Assembly (NCBI GenBank): GCA_022478985.1
Contig: JAKSZP010017390.1
Span: 1-64,000, forward strand
Direction of reading: 5' to 3'
DNA length: 64,000 nt
From: Massospora cicadina
Lineage: Eukaryota; Entomophthoromycota; Entomophthoromycetes; Entomophthorales; Entomophthoraceae
Below, one piece after another: positions 11,641-22,599 of this stretch; within the stretch, counting starts at the first letter, position 1; each line of letters opens with the position of its first letter. The notes below the pieces were generated by a model. The model saw only the letters and a list, made by a program, of their open reading frames with translations, searched no databases and was not told where the DNA came from. The translations under genes and the position numbers were made by a program.

Positions 11641-12599
11641 TATATGATCAAATAAAAATCTCCCACTGCAACTGAAGTAGGAATGAAGCGTTGGTTATAG
11701 TTTAACATTATCAAGAATAAAATGTACCATTTACTGGTCAGCAATATCATTTTCTGCTTAGGTTCCACCTTGGCCAGTTGAGGTTTAAGCCCCATTGTGT
11801 CTACTACAAACACTAGGTACTCCTGCTGGTCTTTGATATAGTGACATTTACAGGGAAAGATCTTGATGTTGGCCTCAGAAAGCCGGCGGAAGAGCTCCTC
11901 CAGATGGGTAATATACTAAAAGAACGTTTGAAAAAAACATTGATATTGTCAAGGTACATAATAATGCACAACAGCTTCAAGTCATCGAGAATGGTATCCA
12001 TGGACCATTAGAACTTATTCAGGGTGTTACAAAGCCCTTGTGGCATATGGGGTTGGTTGAAAACCCTTTGGACGTGATAATGGCGCATTCCTCCTGTTCT
12101 GCTATGGGCAACTTGATCTTTTCAATAATCTGATATCAAATCCATCACCAAGAAGTAAAAAGCTCCTCCCAACTGATCCAGGGCATTGTCAATATGTGGC
12201 AAGTGGTATGAGTCCTTTTTGGTAATGCTGTTGAGCTTCCACTAGTCAATTACTACCCAATTGGTACTGTCCTTATTTTTTAAAATTAGAATGGGACAAA
12301 GCCCACCGATTCTTTGAGGGTTCAAGCATCCCTTGATATAGCAGCTTATCAATTCCTCAGTGATGAATTCTTCTGCTGATCTAGATCAGCAAATCAGCCT
12401 AGAACTTATGAGGGGGATGATCACCCATGTCCAGTCAATGTACTACTTCCTGAGCGCACCTTAAATCGTGGTTGTCAATGGCAAAGATCTCCTTATATTT
12501 TTGAAATAAAGCTATCTCCTGATCTTTCTGGTCTTTCTAATAACCCCATTAATTTTCATGTGGTACCACCGCCATTATGCTGAGCTGCAGTTTTGATAA
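11641..12599 (-). pseudogene. Reverse transcriptase of gypsy D
   Basis: Family 1 RT. The frame 11813-12001 contains LKLLCIIMYLDNINVF, the palm box. YLDN (11945-11956) has the first Asp but Asn for the second. Upstream parts (DGTNWVVIDY-like and LDLISGYWQIKL-like) can be followed in C at the matching distance but are frameshifted here. The leucine codon before the Asp is CTT in D and CTC in C and F, which fits loss of a CpG. Confidence 0.82.
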
Positions 12600-13499
12600 A
12601 TAGACCAAATTAATCCAGTAACCTGAACTTGTGAACCTGAAGGACCTCCTCAACAGGGGCAAGTGTAATATGCCACTATTTAATGCCAGCTGATTTGCAT
12701 TGTTTCATTTTGTAGTTTCGCTAGTAGAACCTTGATCACCCCATGTCCTGGTAGTATAATGTCTGGAGCCACATGAGGCATCAAGCCGTGATTGCTGGTA
12801 AGGCCCAATGACCTCCCCATAGAGCTGGCTGGCACTTCCACCCCTAACTCAGTGTATACTACTACTATTTGGTGTCTGGAGGGGATGGACATAGGCCCAG
12901 CATCTCTGAGCGAAAGCCCTCAATTATTTGCATATCTGCTAGGGGAGAGCTCTGGTCTTGCTTTTCATATGATGGTAGTGAATTAAAATCACCTCGTCAC
13001 TATATGTAAGGTTGATATGTCCTATATACCATATCCTTTACACTCCACTAGAGGTAAAATAAATTGGGATCCACTGATCCAATATTTTGAAGGTCTCCTC
13101 CATCATATCAAAGACAGCATTGATGTGTCACATGAAAGAAGTTCTAATTAACAGTCATAAATTACTTTTTGGTAACACTATTACCAGAGCTACCAAAAAT
13201 CGACCCAAACTTCAAAGGTAGCGCACTGTATGCTCCCTCAAAGACCGTTTTTCCACTCCAGTGGTCCTATACACTATGCAATGTTCTACATCAGGTTTTA
13301 GTGCCAACTTTGCCTCCAACTTAGTGGAAAATTATGTTGACTGGGGCGCCCTTATCTGTTATAGCTCGAACCTGATACTTTTGCTACAAAAATGTCACAG
13401 TATGTAAAAACAGAATAAGAAGAATTTTGACTGTTTAATACGTGGACATTTAAGTAATCTCTTTTTTTAAAAGGAGCTCATGATCCCCTCACCAACTTT
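12600..13499 (-). pseudogene. Protease and PR-RT linker of gypsy D
   Basis: Homologous to C 43500-44500 and E 36200-37100. Near 13340-13385 the minus strand reads ITDKGAPVNII, the counterpart of IDMGAPVN in C. The catalytic Asp is retained but Met is now Lys. The plus-strand block 'gaccgtttttccactccagtggtcc' region (13245-13270) is the conserved stretch after the active site in all family 1 copies. Confidence 0.72.
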
Positions 13500-15083
13500 G
13501 GGGTATTCTTTGGCAATAGCGTCTACTGGGAGGTAGACGTTTACACCTTTCAGGTTAGGTGCATCTGAAGCTGGGCCCAGCTCGTTTGAAGCAGCTTGGG
13601 AAAATATTTTCCAGGCCTACGGCTTCAGTTGCACCTGAGGTCCTTCTACCACTGCGGCTGTAGCTTGCGCCTGTATCAGTACGTTTACCACTCCAACATT
13701 TGCTGGAATAAAAACCCATCGTCATACTGAGGAACTTCCGTTGGATATATACAATAGGTTCAGGTGGGACGTTTGGGGTTAAGATAGCGGAGGTAAAGAG
13801 TCCCATCTCTACTCCGCTCCATCTTTTCCCTGGCAGTATTGATCCTGTTGTACGTAGTGGACCCATCAATTGGGGCAACTTCAGGCAAGGTGACCAGAGT
13901 GGCCACATTTAAAACAAATCACCACTTAGGGTCCGCGTCCTTGATTTCACAAGATGGCCCAGACTAAAGATTTGATTGTGGGAAATTGATAACCAGGGCC
14001 AGGTTGATAGGTTGACTTCTGATAGTCGGCGTAATTAGACCCAGTTCAGTAGTTAGGCTTTGATGATTATCATAAGTGGGTCTGGGGCGGATGTTGAACT
14101 GCTGGGGTTGACTTGGCCAGGATGAGGTGCATAAATATAATAAGGCTGGTGGGTTACTAGGCTTAATCTGAACAGGATGAGAGTATTTCCCCAAATGAGA
14201 AGGTCCAGCAATAGTGGAGGTGTTTCTACTCTGTATTAAGCTGAGTAAAGTAACGGATACACAGCGCAAAAACTGGAAAATTTTGAGCAGGGGTACTTCG
14301 TCCTCCAGAATCAGAGTCATGACTTTGTAAAGCTCACAGTATGCCTTCACCACTGATGTCATCACTATGCACACATCAGATTTGGATAAAGTCCCTGCCA
14401 CAATTAGCACATGGGATTCCACCATAAACCAGTTGGTAAACGCAGTGAGGGTCACATTACGTTGGAACTCAATAGTCAAAAATTTGGCCTTTACTATGCC
14501 ATCTTTGTGGTACTCCCTAGCAGCCGCAGCAAAGTATCCTTCAAATATTGTTATGTAACAAAGCTGCTTGGAAGGTAGCAGGTGACTTGATCAGCACTCC
14601 CAACATCTAAGGCGGATATCAACAGTTTAGCTTTATGCAAATCTGCATCTCCTTCCGCTGCAAACTCAAAACGTTTAAATAAGCTGTGGATATTCCTATT
14701 GTGATCAAATATAGTCAGCTTATTGATACAAACTCCTCCTCCTGCTCATAACAGCAAACATTTAAGGCGTAATGATGGATGGGTCAAGACCCAAAACAAT
14801 ATCTTGATGAGGAGCTGGTCCAGCGGCGGGCATCTTGTCCGCTGTTTCAAAGGTAGCATGGGCCTATTAAGTGGGCATTACTGCCATCATTTCTGGGAAT
14901 TGGCTCTACGATTCATAAGCCTTTCCAGAGCTGACCTTCTGGGTGTAGTAGCTCATGCCAGTGTCATACTCTCCATAATACAATTCTCCTCAAGCAGCCC
15001 CTTATTGCTCATCACCTTCCCAATGAGTATACTAAGAGGTACCATCCAACTTTTGCTCTGCTCAATGCAATCATTCAATAATG
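13500..15083 (-). pseudogene. gag of gypsy D (capsid part and CCHC knuckle)
   Basis: The frame 13964-14479 starts TIEFQRNVTLTAF and matches gag in C (VQFHRNESLLEF) and G (ISFQRNETLTTF). Near 13873-13917 the minus strand reads CFKCGHSGHLA, then a stop, then S-C: a CX2CX4HX4C zinc knuckle with one stop inside. Further right to 15083 is the N-terminal half of gag. It is cut by LINE A at 15084 and resumes at 20070. Confidence 0.78.
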
Positions 15084-15099
15084 TTGTCCAAGCGATTAG
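15084..15099. repeat. Target-site duplication of LINE A, left copy
   Basis: TTGTCCAAGCGATTAG, matched by TTGTCCAAGCAATTAG at 20054-20069. The sole difference is CG versus CA, a typical CpG deamination. It fixes both ends of LINE A and shows target-primed integration into gypsy D gag. Confidence 0.9.
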
Positions 15100-15359
15100 G
15101 TTTAGATTTAAATTTAAATTTATTGCGAGGAAGGCCGACCATGGGATGGACACTTCCAAATTTGACCCAAAAGAGACAAAATTTAGTAACAGGGAAGGCA
15201 ACCCCAGAGAAGCGATGCTATCTCTTGTTGCCAGCGGGAACGCCACTTATGGGGAGGGGAGGGGACGTGTGAAGGGCTGTAGCCACTATTGAACATCTCT
15301 TGACAGACTGAAGGGATGTGTTTGATCCTGGCCCAGAAGACGTTGAACTTCGCGCCATA
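15100..15359 (-). other. LINE A 3' end: ORF2 terminus and AT-rich tail
   Basis: The minus strand ends ...SIPWSAFLA followed by AATAAATTTAAATTTAAAT against the target duplication. A tail of short AT repeats in place of a pure poly(A) is common in several LINE clades. The same end ('gccgacca', 'gggatggaca' on the plus strand) is found in LINE C at 29983-30015, so the two share the 3' recognition end. Confidence 0.75.
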
Positions 15360-16226
15360 TCACTTTTGAGGTAGGACACTTCTACAGGTGGTGGAACAGC
15401 GTTCCATACTAGCCACACACGACGCAGGATGAGTGTAAAACGTTAGAGCGCTCAGCCGTACGGTACACCCACCTCAGGCAGCGCCACACATGGGAACGGA
15501 TTTGAGGCTGCAACAGAGGATGGTGTGCGTATTTCCAGATAAGTTTTGGGTCTCAATGGAGGAAGGGATATCCTTCATGTCCAGGTAGTCCACCCTGGAT
15601 AGGACATGGGGCCATGTGGGGATCACGCCATCTTGGATGGGTAGCCCCTGTACCTCTTGTGTTAACTGAGGAGAGGGGCGGCCTCTCTAGGCTGTATGTC
15701 CGCTAATACGAATTCTCCACTCAGCACTCTGCATGGAGAGGAGGATTCGTTTGTAGTGGTTTTTAGTCCCGTGAGGACCTGTGGCCGATGGGTGTGAAGC
15801 CAGGTATATCATCAGGGAGTGAGGGTTCAATGGATTGTTGAGGCCCAAGGCATTGGAGAAGTTGGAGCGGGCTGCGCGGGACCAGTGTTGGGAGGGGAGC
15901 ATAGGGGCGGTGACGGCCGCGATCCAGTTGCCCAGGATCTTGCCAGCATGGGCTTTGAAGTCAAGCAGGCCCATGCCACCATGATGATGAGGGCCAAACA
16001 TGACCTCTAGCCATACTAGTTGAGGGCGGCCTGACCAAAGCCATCCTTGCAGCAGGGCATACAAGGATTTGAAAAAGCTTGGGGAGAAGGGGATGGCTTG
16101 GGCTCCAAACCAGACTTTGAAGAGGAGCATAGAGTTGGCTAAAACAACCCTGCCAGTAAGGGAAGTAGGGTGGGCTCTGAGGGAGGCGGTGCGCTTCGTC
16201 ACGTTGTCTATAATATGACTCTCCAT
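15360..16226 (-). pseudogene. LINE A ORF2 C-terminal region with CCHC motif
   Basis: The frame 15687-16226 contains SLTGRVVLANSMLLFKVWF and GGMGLLDF, typical of the post-RT region of LINE ORF2. Further on, 15372-15425 reads CVVC ... HHL-stop-KCP, the cysteine-histidine motif usual near the ORF2 C-terminus, with two internal stops. The motif is thought to bind nucleic acid during target-primed reverse transcription. Confidence 0.75.
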
Positions 16227-16459
16227 TACCGCTGATGCGTACCCGCCTGCCTATACTCACACACCCAGATGGCGGACTGGCCCTATGGTAGGGCGTGGCA
16301 TGAAGGGGAGCACCAGTGGGGCGGTGTGGGGTGAGCTGAGAGGGCGAGCACGTGTGCGAGCAGATGGGCCGGGCTGGGCACTGGTTGCTGGGGCTCAGCA
16401 GGTTTGATACCGACTAAGGAGGATGATTTCGGTTTTGGAAGCGTTCAGTGCAGCGTTAC

Positions 16460-17272
16460 TTACCCGGTAATACTCCTGGATGGAAGCTTCAAGCGCGCAT
16501 GCATCTTTATTATCAGACACCCAACCACGCAGTCATCTGCAAACGCCATCATCTTGACTGGGGCTTGGCCTGGTACATGGACCCCAGTGAGGTGGGCATT
16601 CACGTTTCTGAAGTAGTGGGTCAAGGCTGAAGTTGTATAAGAGTGGGCTATGGGGTCTCCTTGTCGTAAGCCCCTTTGAGGGCAGACTACTTCCGTTAGG
16701 AAGCCAGGGCCACGCACTGCCATTGTTGCAGATTCCATGAGCAACATTACCCAGTTGATGAAGCGAGGGGGTAAGCGGAATTGATGGAGGCAGGCCTTTA
16801 GGTATTCCCAGTTTACTCTATAATAGGCCTTCTGTTGGTCCAAGAATACAAGTGCCCCAGAGGCTGTGGACTGGCATGCGTTAGCCACAGAGTGCACGTT
16901 GTCCCAAATCGACCTTCTGGGTATGAAACTGAATTGTTCTGGGGAGATGGTGGCAGATGCTACAATCCCTAAACGGTTAGCCATGATTTTTGTTAAAATT
17001 TTTGTATCCGTGTTAGTTAAAGAAATGGGGCGCCAGTTGGCTAAGTCTAGCTTGTCCCCTTTCTTGAAGAGTGTGATGGTGAAGACCTCTTGTCCTCCTG
17101 GTAGGAGGCGCGTTTCCAGAAGGCTCTGGTTAAGTGAGGCAAGCAGTAATGGGGATATATATTTGAAGTACTTTTTATAGAATTCATATGGAATGCTATC
17201 TGGGCCTGGGCATTTCCAGTTTGGTGCACCGCGGATGGCTGTCCATAATTCGTTCGGAGTAATCAAATTCAT
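16460..17272 (-). pseudogene. LINE A ORF2 reverse transcriptase domain
   Basis: A 270-codon uninterrupted frame with the LINE RT motifs in order: CPGPDSIPYEFYK, NWRPISLTNTD, IPRRSIWDNV, VFLDQQKAYYRVNW (catalytic Asp), GLRQGDPIAHS and MMAFADDCVVG (the FADD catalytic pair, intact). The internal KAYYRV has Tyr where Asp is usual. It is the longest intact piece of polymerase in the window. The frame ends at 16460 and the rest of ORF2 is in another frame. Confidence 0.93.
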
Positions 17273-18595
17273 TCTTTCTGGGTATTTGCAATTGGTGCGG
17301 ATGTGGGCTCAGTTGAGAAATTCTGCTGTTTGGCTGGCTAAATGGATCGGATTGGTATAGCTCAGAGTAATACTTTTGTGTTTCAATTGCCACTTCAGCT
17401 GGCGTATCCACGATAGAATCATCCAATCTTCGCACCTGTGTGCAGGCCATGCTCTGGCGTGGTGCAAAATTTTTTTATAAAATATGCGGTGCACTTGTCG
17501 CCCTCTGTAAAGTGTTTGGCCCTGTACTGAACAAAAACCCAATGTTTGTGTTGCCTTTTGAGCGCGTTGAGGTGGGCGGCTGCCTCTTCCCACTTCCAGC
17601 CCCATGCAGGGCTGTATCCTGTAGCTGGTATGTTGGACTCCAGGTGTGCCAACTCTGCCAGAGCGCGCGAAATGACAGCCAATGTGGCTCATGAGCATCT
17701 GGACAAGAGGTGGCGAGAGTGGCGGATGGTATCCTCTTTGAAGGCCGCCCATGTGGAGATGGGGTCTATGCAAAACGGTGCAACAAACTCTTTTGCCAAA
17801 GTTGCTAGTTCCATCCAAGTGGAAAATCCTGGCGATGCAAGTTCAGGGGGGCGGAGTTTGCACCAATGTGGGGCCTTAGCCACTGTGACAGGTAGTTGGT
17901 AAGTTATCAAGACCAGTCAGTAGTTGGAGAACTTAATTTTTGTTGTTTTGAAGTGGAAAATGTGGGGTTGGAATTTCGCCGGCGTAAGGATAAGGTTGAT
18001 ATGGGACATAGACCTTAATTGGCCGTTGTGGACGTGGGGGCGCATCATGTTTTTGAGTAGCGGGGCTCGCCGCGGCAGCGCATCCATTAACCCAAGGGTG
18101 GCCTTTAGAACGCGAAGTTCTACATGACCCTGGGGGCGTGGGAGGGGGAGGCCAATGGTCCGTTGGTGTGTTTAGCCAACAGTTCATGTCGCCGACTACA
18201 AAAGGGTCTGGGGGTAACAGGAGGGATTTGACCAATGAGAAAAATTCCTGACGTTCTTGTGCACAGGTTGGGGCGTAGATGTTGACAATAGCATGTGCCA
18301 CGTCAGCCCATGAGAAAGTGACAACGAGGACTCAGCCATTGAGGAAGGATTCTGACGATAAAAATTTGAAAAAATTGTTTTTAACTAGCACCCCACAGTG
18401 CTCTGACCAAAAGGATAGGGATGGGAGGAGCATGGTTTTCCAAGCATCCTCGGAACCATGTGGACAGTGGGACTCCTGGATAGCCAGGATATGCACGGGT
18501 AAATTTTGTTGTAAAAAACTCAGTTTCTTAGCCTGGGATGGTGAGGTCTTGAGTCCAGCGATATTCAACGTCCCTAAAGTGAAGGTTTCCCCCAT
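17273..18595 (-). pseudogene. LINE A ORF2 endonuclease and linker
   Basis: ORF2 starts at ATG 18595-18593, six bases after the ORF1 stop. LGTLNIAGL and ILAIQESH give the Asn and Glu of an APE-type endonuclease. The frame 17933-18301 adds AIVNIYAPT and VVGDMNCWLN, the Asp-x-Asn catalytic pair. The linker (17419-17682, 17309-17450) leads to RT. At least three frame breaks occur. The enzyme would nick the target DNA to prime reverse transcription. Confidence 0.87.
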
Positions 18596-18601
18596 CTCAC
18601 C

Positions 18602-19957
18602 TTAGGTGTGAGGGGGTGGGCACCCTGGCCCACTAGCCTCCTCTAGACCCCCATGGGCCTTCATGGCAGCATGGGTGTTTGCAGCAACGCTATCAGTAGT
18701 TTTGTTGATTTTTGCATAAAGGTTTGCATTGGTTTTTGCCTTCGCTTTTTGTTGCCCTGACGTCGGATGAATTTTTTGCAGTGTGGATGAGTTTGGTGCA
18801 CCAACAAGCGGGTCAAAAAAATTTTCTGGTAGGTTGGAAGTCAAGTTAGTTTCAACTGGAGCTTGGTTGCAAAGATTGGGTGAAATTGAGTCACCCATCA
18901 TTTCCTCAGATTGGGTGGCCCAATTGGCATGGCTTCCCAACCTGATTGGTTGATGGATTTCCGAGTTGCTTCCACCGCGAAGGTTTTGATGTCCTCCTGG
19001 CATTGGGAGTGTGGGATAGTGGTGGTGACTTTGGCCGCTTCCTTGGCCGCAGCCCTGTGGGCCTGCTTGGCCTTCTTCTGCTCTTGCGGGGAAATAGGTT
19101 TTACCAGTAGGTAGCAACCTTGCGCTCCCCACGGGAAAGCCTCTTTGGTGCTTGCGGTTGGTTTGTAGTGCACCTCTCCGCTGGCCATGGCCGCCGAGGG
19201 GTGCTCTTGAAATGTGATGCCCTCCTTGGTGGGGCATGCGTGTGCCTTATGGCTGAACGCGTCACAGTGGGTGCAGATGGGGGTGCGCTGTCCACAGTTA
19301 CCCAGAAAGGGTGGGTGGTATGCCCTTCAATTTCAATATATGTGGAGTGCAGGATCTGGGTTAGGTCCTTTGCGATCTCCTTGGTTGGGGTCATAACTGC
19401 GATGGCTTTGCCAGTGCACAGGTGTGGCATCAGTGTAAAGCGTTGCATCTCTAAAGATTGTATTTCGCCATAAATGGTGAGAACATCTTTCAGGTGCTGC
19501 TCCAAAATGGCACGTTTTACCGTAGTAGGCAAAAAGTCAAACATGAGGAAAATTTGGTTGGATTTTGTCCATCTGGTGCGTTTGGTTTCAATGACCCATT
19601 GCCCTTTAGGGAGGTCAATCACTACATGCACCACAGCATCCTTGTCTGCTGCCTCCTTGTTTTCAAAACCTAGGTCCAGCCAACCATGTAACATGGATTG
19701 AGGTGTGACGTACACCGCGGTTGGGAAAAAAGTGTGCACATCCTCACAAAATTTTTCCCATAAAGCTGTTTGTTGGATGTCCAGAAACACACGGACTCCA
19801 TGTTTGTGCTTGCCAAGCGAGGATTTCCAGGGAAATAGTGACTGCCAGTTTTTTAAAGAATTATTCTACCAGTTTCTCTGGGGCGTTTTTGAACGTTTGA
19901 GGCCGCGGGCCTACCACCTGCTCCTCTTACCTTACTTGACCAACTGCTCCCTGACAT
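18602..19957 (-). pseudogene. LINE A ORF1 (RNA-binding protein with CCHC knuckle)
   Basis: A likely start is ATG 19957-19955, giving a basic N-terminus. Then a segment with LHGWLDLGFENKEAAD and NQIFLMFDFLP resembles an RRM-like fold. In the next frame near 19225-19290, CTHCDAFSHKAHAC is a complete CX2CX4HX4C knuckle. The C-terminal part (to the TAA at 18604-18602) is lysine-, alanine- and proline-rich. At least two frameshifts divide it. LINE C and LINE B carry related ORF1s. It would bind LINE RNA. Confidence 0.8.
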
Positions 19958-20053
19958 GGGCCAGACTAATCTCCTCAGTGAGATTATCAAACTAGATTCA
20001 GACTTGAATTGAATAGTTTGCAAAAATGATTGCAACGAGAGAGAAAAGAATTT

Positions 20054-20069
20054 TTGTCCAAGCAATTAG
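20054..20069. repeat. Target-site duplication of LINE A, right copy
   Basis: TTGTCCAAGCAATTAG, partner of 15084-15099. Gypsy D gag sequence resumes at 20070. Confidence 0.9.
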
Positions 20070-20325
20070 CAAGTTGTCTGTTTTTTTGTCCAAAAATCTG
20101 CATTTGACTAAACTTGATTTTTAGCTGATTATTACATCATTTGGTTCCTGATAGAGCTCATCCTGCTTCTAAATGACTGCATATAAAGCAAGGTTGAGTT
20201 CCACATATTTGGCTGGTGTAGTGTGGCATGAAGATTCACTGTCAAAGCAGGCCTGATGCGACATGGTTGGCAATCTGAGAATCTTTTTTTGTGGTTGATA
20301 AATGGGCCCCCTAAGTGAGCATCAC
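20070..20325 (-). pseudogene. gag start and leader of gypsy D, with primer-binding site
   Basis: The minus strand after the LTR reads GTGATGCTCAC, a variant of the TGGTGCTCAC primer site (20315-20324), then a short leader and a gag start MSHQACFDSES. G has MSHSGCFDKES at the same place, so the start codon is shared. KQDELYQE here aligns with KQQDELLQE in G. The frame is cut by a stop and then by LINE A. Confidence 0.75.
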
Positions 20326-20900
20326 TATTATATTTTTAGTGATTTATTTGAGTTAAGCCATAAGGGTTTCACAGGATCAAACCCAAAGAGAAACGTACGG
20401 ATGATGTGAGGATCATCAGTCCCCAAACAAGGGTAGATATAAAAAAATATGAAGAAATCCGCTTTGACCACACTTCTTTATATAAATAAATTTACACATT
20501 CATTCTGCTTTTTCTCTCCAATTTCCCAACAACAACCTTTTTTCTCAGTCTTTTCATCTCACATATATATCAGCGACTTCAGTCAATACAATTCATTTTT
20601 CTAAGACTATTATTTATCATCGTATCCTCATTGGTTTGTTGTAACTTTGAGGTCCTGGCAGGGATATTATTTCTATCTTCACTATCGCCATAGTTCAAGG
20701 CACTTTCCTAAATATTCATCATGTATAAAAATTATCTTATTGCCATATTTAGAGGCGATCCAAAATAACTCTTCCTGACCCAATATTCCTCATCTCAAGG
20801 CGCTCAAATATCCATATCCTGTAAATCATGGTCAGCGGATTCTAGTCAATCTGACGTGGCTATTTAGAGCTTATTATCCAGTCATATCAGGCTCTCGACA
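20326..20900 (-). repeat. 5' LTR of gypsy D (575 bp)
   Basis: Matches LTRs of E (33017-33571), C, F and G. It begins (minus strand) TGTCGAGAGCC...GATATGACTGG and ends ...AATATAATA, where the final CA has become TA. Central blocks such as 'atatatcagcgacttcagt' (plus strand near 20564) recur in E at 33263. The right flank 'tggtt' would be the target duplication, but the other copy is off the window. Confidence 0.87.
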
Positions 20901-22072
20901 TGGTTGATGAGCGGTGGGTTATGGCTTACCACTCAAAGGTCCCTCATCCCATCCACATTCTGACAACTAGCAGACTTATGCAGCATATTGAGGTGGTTTG
21001 TGATGAAGTTGTAGTGGAAAGGGACCATCAGGGAAGATAAAAAAGTCTACTGTAGATGCGGGTTTGAGTTATGCCAGATTTACAAAAAAAACGAACCCTC
21101 TCCTCTTATGCAGAGGCCCAGTTCTGCTGAAGTTTGAAAAATTAAAAATGAGCTGAGGAAACTGAGGATGGATGGGATGGGTATCCTGACTCCATTTTCA
21201 AACATTTGATATCATCCCTATATGAAATGACCTTGGTGGTCCCCTCCACTTGTTGAGCAAGGCGCCGCCACATAGGCTGGTGCAAACTGTGATAAAACGT
21301 GATTTGGGCGCCAGAGGCCAAATTGACATCAAGTCAGTCTTTTCAACCAACGTGACCACATAAATTTGATTAATTCCCACACAAGTTACATCATTCTAGG
21401 TGAGAAAATCGAGGCCCCTCATGCCCATGCATGTCATTTTATTCTCTGAGTGACCAAGTATTTAAGCAATTATCCCCTAAAGATAAGATTTTCAGTTAAT
21501 CTCTTTATCTTAATTTGCAATAAACATCCCCACTCTGAAAAAATTTGCGTTTTGGAAATTTTTCCCCTTGGTATCTGTCACAAAAGGCAGCTCTAAAAAT
21601 TATTTTTGGGTTGCATAAGGTCTGGGCCCTTGTGGCCATTGTAACAACAACATTGCTTACCATCATGGACCGGGAATACCATACTTGAGGCATCCTTGGA
21701 CACTTCCTGCTTACTGAAGCTACTTGTAATAATGATCTGTCACTCTTATTGGTGGCTTTACCTCAAAGATGGGCGAGATTTCACAATCTTGCCATCCACC
21801 CTCATATCAACAACCCTACATGGAACCCATCATGTTGTCAGTAAATAATCTTTCCACTCCTGGATCCTCTGGCTTCATGGCAGCAACTACCTAGTTGTGT
21901 GGCAGTTTTCTCTTTACCACCATCAAGAGTCGCCATTCATAGTTCGCCCACCTTCTGTCCCACCTTCAAGTAGTCTGAGCAGTAGTGGTTGTGGCATTTT
22001 GGCTTATCTTCTGGGTGCTCATGCACCTTAACTGGAAGTTCAGTCTAAATCTCATTTTCTGCTTTCATGAAA
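20901..22072 (+). repeat. Divergent chromovirus-type LTR remnant
   Basis: Weak colinear similarity to the LTR of chromovirus A: 'agcagacttatgcag' near 20968, and a better end, 'ggcattttggcttatcttctgggtgctcatgc' region (21990-22025), ending CTTTCATGA at about 22070 where LTR A has TTTCCATGACA. No internal region follows, so it is a solo or truncated LTR. D appears to have inserted into or beside it. No gene is visible. Confidence 0.45.
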
Positions 22073-22580
22073 CTTCTCTACGGAAAAGTTCTGCTAGAAT
22101 TCATTCAATATCTCTAATCAATGCTAAGCAAAATCTATAAAAAACTAAGCAAAAGTTGAGGATGCAAACAAATGTATATTTATTGATAAAAAAGGGGATA
22201 TTTATAACTTTGTTAGATTTTTGGGATCATGCCAGGTATACTTTTGTAGAAGTCCTAGATCATGTGGGGTATGGAGATTTCCAAATAATACAATTTTTCT
22301 TGAACAATGTGGCGGAATGTGGCAGTTTCTAAATAACATGGTCTTTCCTGATTGATGCGTCATAATTGAGAGTTCAAATGGCAATAACTTTGCATATAAT
22401 CCAGGGAATTCAGAAGGGGTTTAAGATTTAAATTGCTTATTATATAGTTCAGTATTTGTAGCATTTTTAAAAGCTTCCACAGCGGTGAAATTCCTTAGAT
22501 TAGGCTTCATTTTATCTTGCATTTGAACTTCCTATGAACTTGCATTCATTCTATCGATCTTGATAATGCCTCCTCAAGAT
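22073..22580 (-). repeat. 3' LTR of gypsy H (left end missing)
   Basis: Direct-repeat relative of 32126-32715. Shared blocks are 'caatatctct', 'tttctaaataacatg' near 22325 and 'tctttcctgattga' near 22342. On the minus strand it has TATAAATA and, downstream, AATAAATA (22171-22215), the expected promoter and poly(A) signal. Its left part is missing at the junction with the chromovirus-like LTR. Confidence 0.72.
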
Positions 22581-22599
22581 CTTGCCAAGGAGATACATA

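Larger units (their letters stand above)
15100..20053 (-). mobile_element. LINE A, full-length non-LTR retrotransposon (4.95 kb)
   Basis: Bounded by a 16-bp target duplication. On the minus strand: 5' end near 20053, ORF1 (RRM-like region plus CCHC knuckle), ORF2 (APE-type endonuclease, RT, C-terminal CCHC), then an AT-rich tail with AATAAA and repeated AAATTT units. It lacks a visible RNase H. The order is that of L1-like and related LINE clades, and I cannot assign the clade. It is the best-preserved element here: RT catalytic motifs are intact, but ORF1 and ORF2 have frameshifts. Confidence 0.9.
10558..20900 (-). mobile_element. Gypsy D (family 1), interrupted by LINE A and by LINE B
   Basis: Minus-strand Ty3/gypsy element with, from right to left: 5' LTR 20326-20900, leader and gag start 20070-20325, [LINE A 15100-20053], rest of gag, PR, RT, RNase H, and part of integrase down to 10558, where LINE B begins. 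The rest of integrase and the 3' LTR must lie beyond LINE B, off the window. It is the host of two LINE insertions and is older than both. All ORFs are broken. Confidence 0.85.

Noticed and set aside
15819..18127. Plus-strand frames across LINE A
   Set aside because: Antisense shadows of ORF2. The minus strand carries the endonuclease and RT motifs in order.
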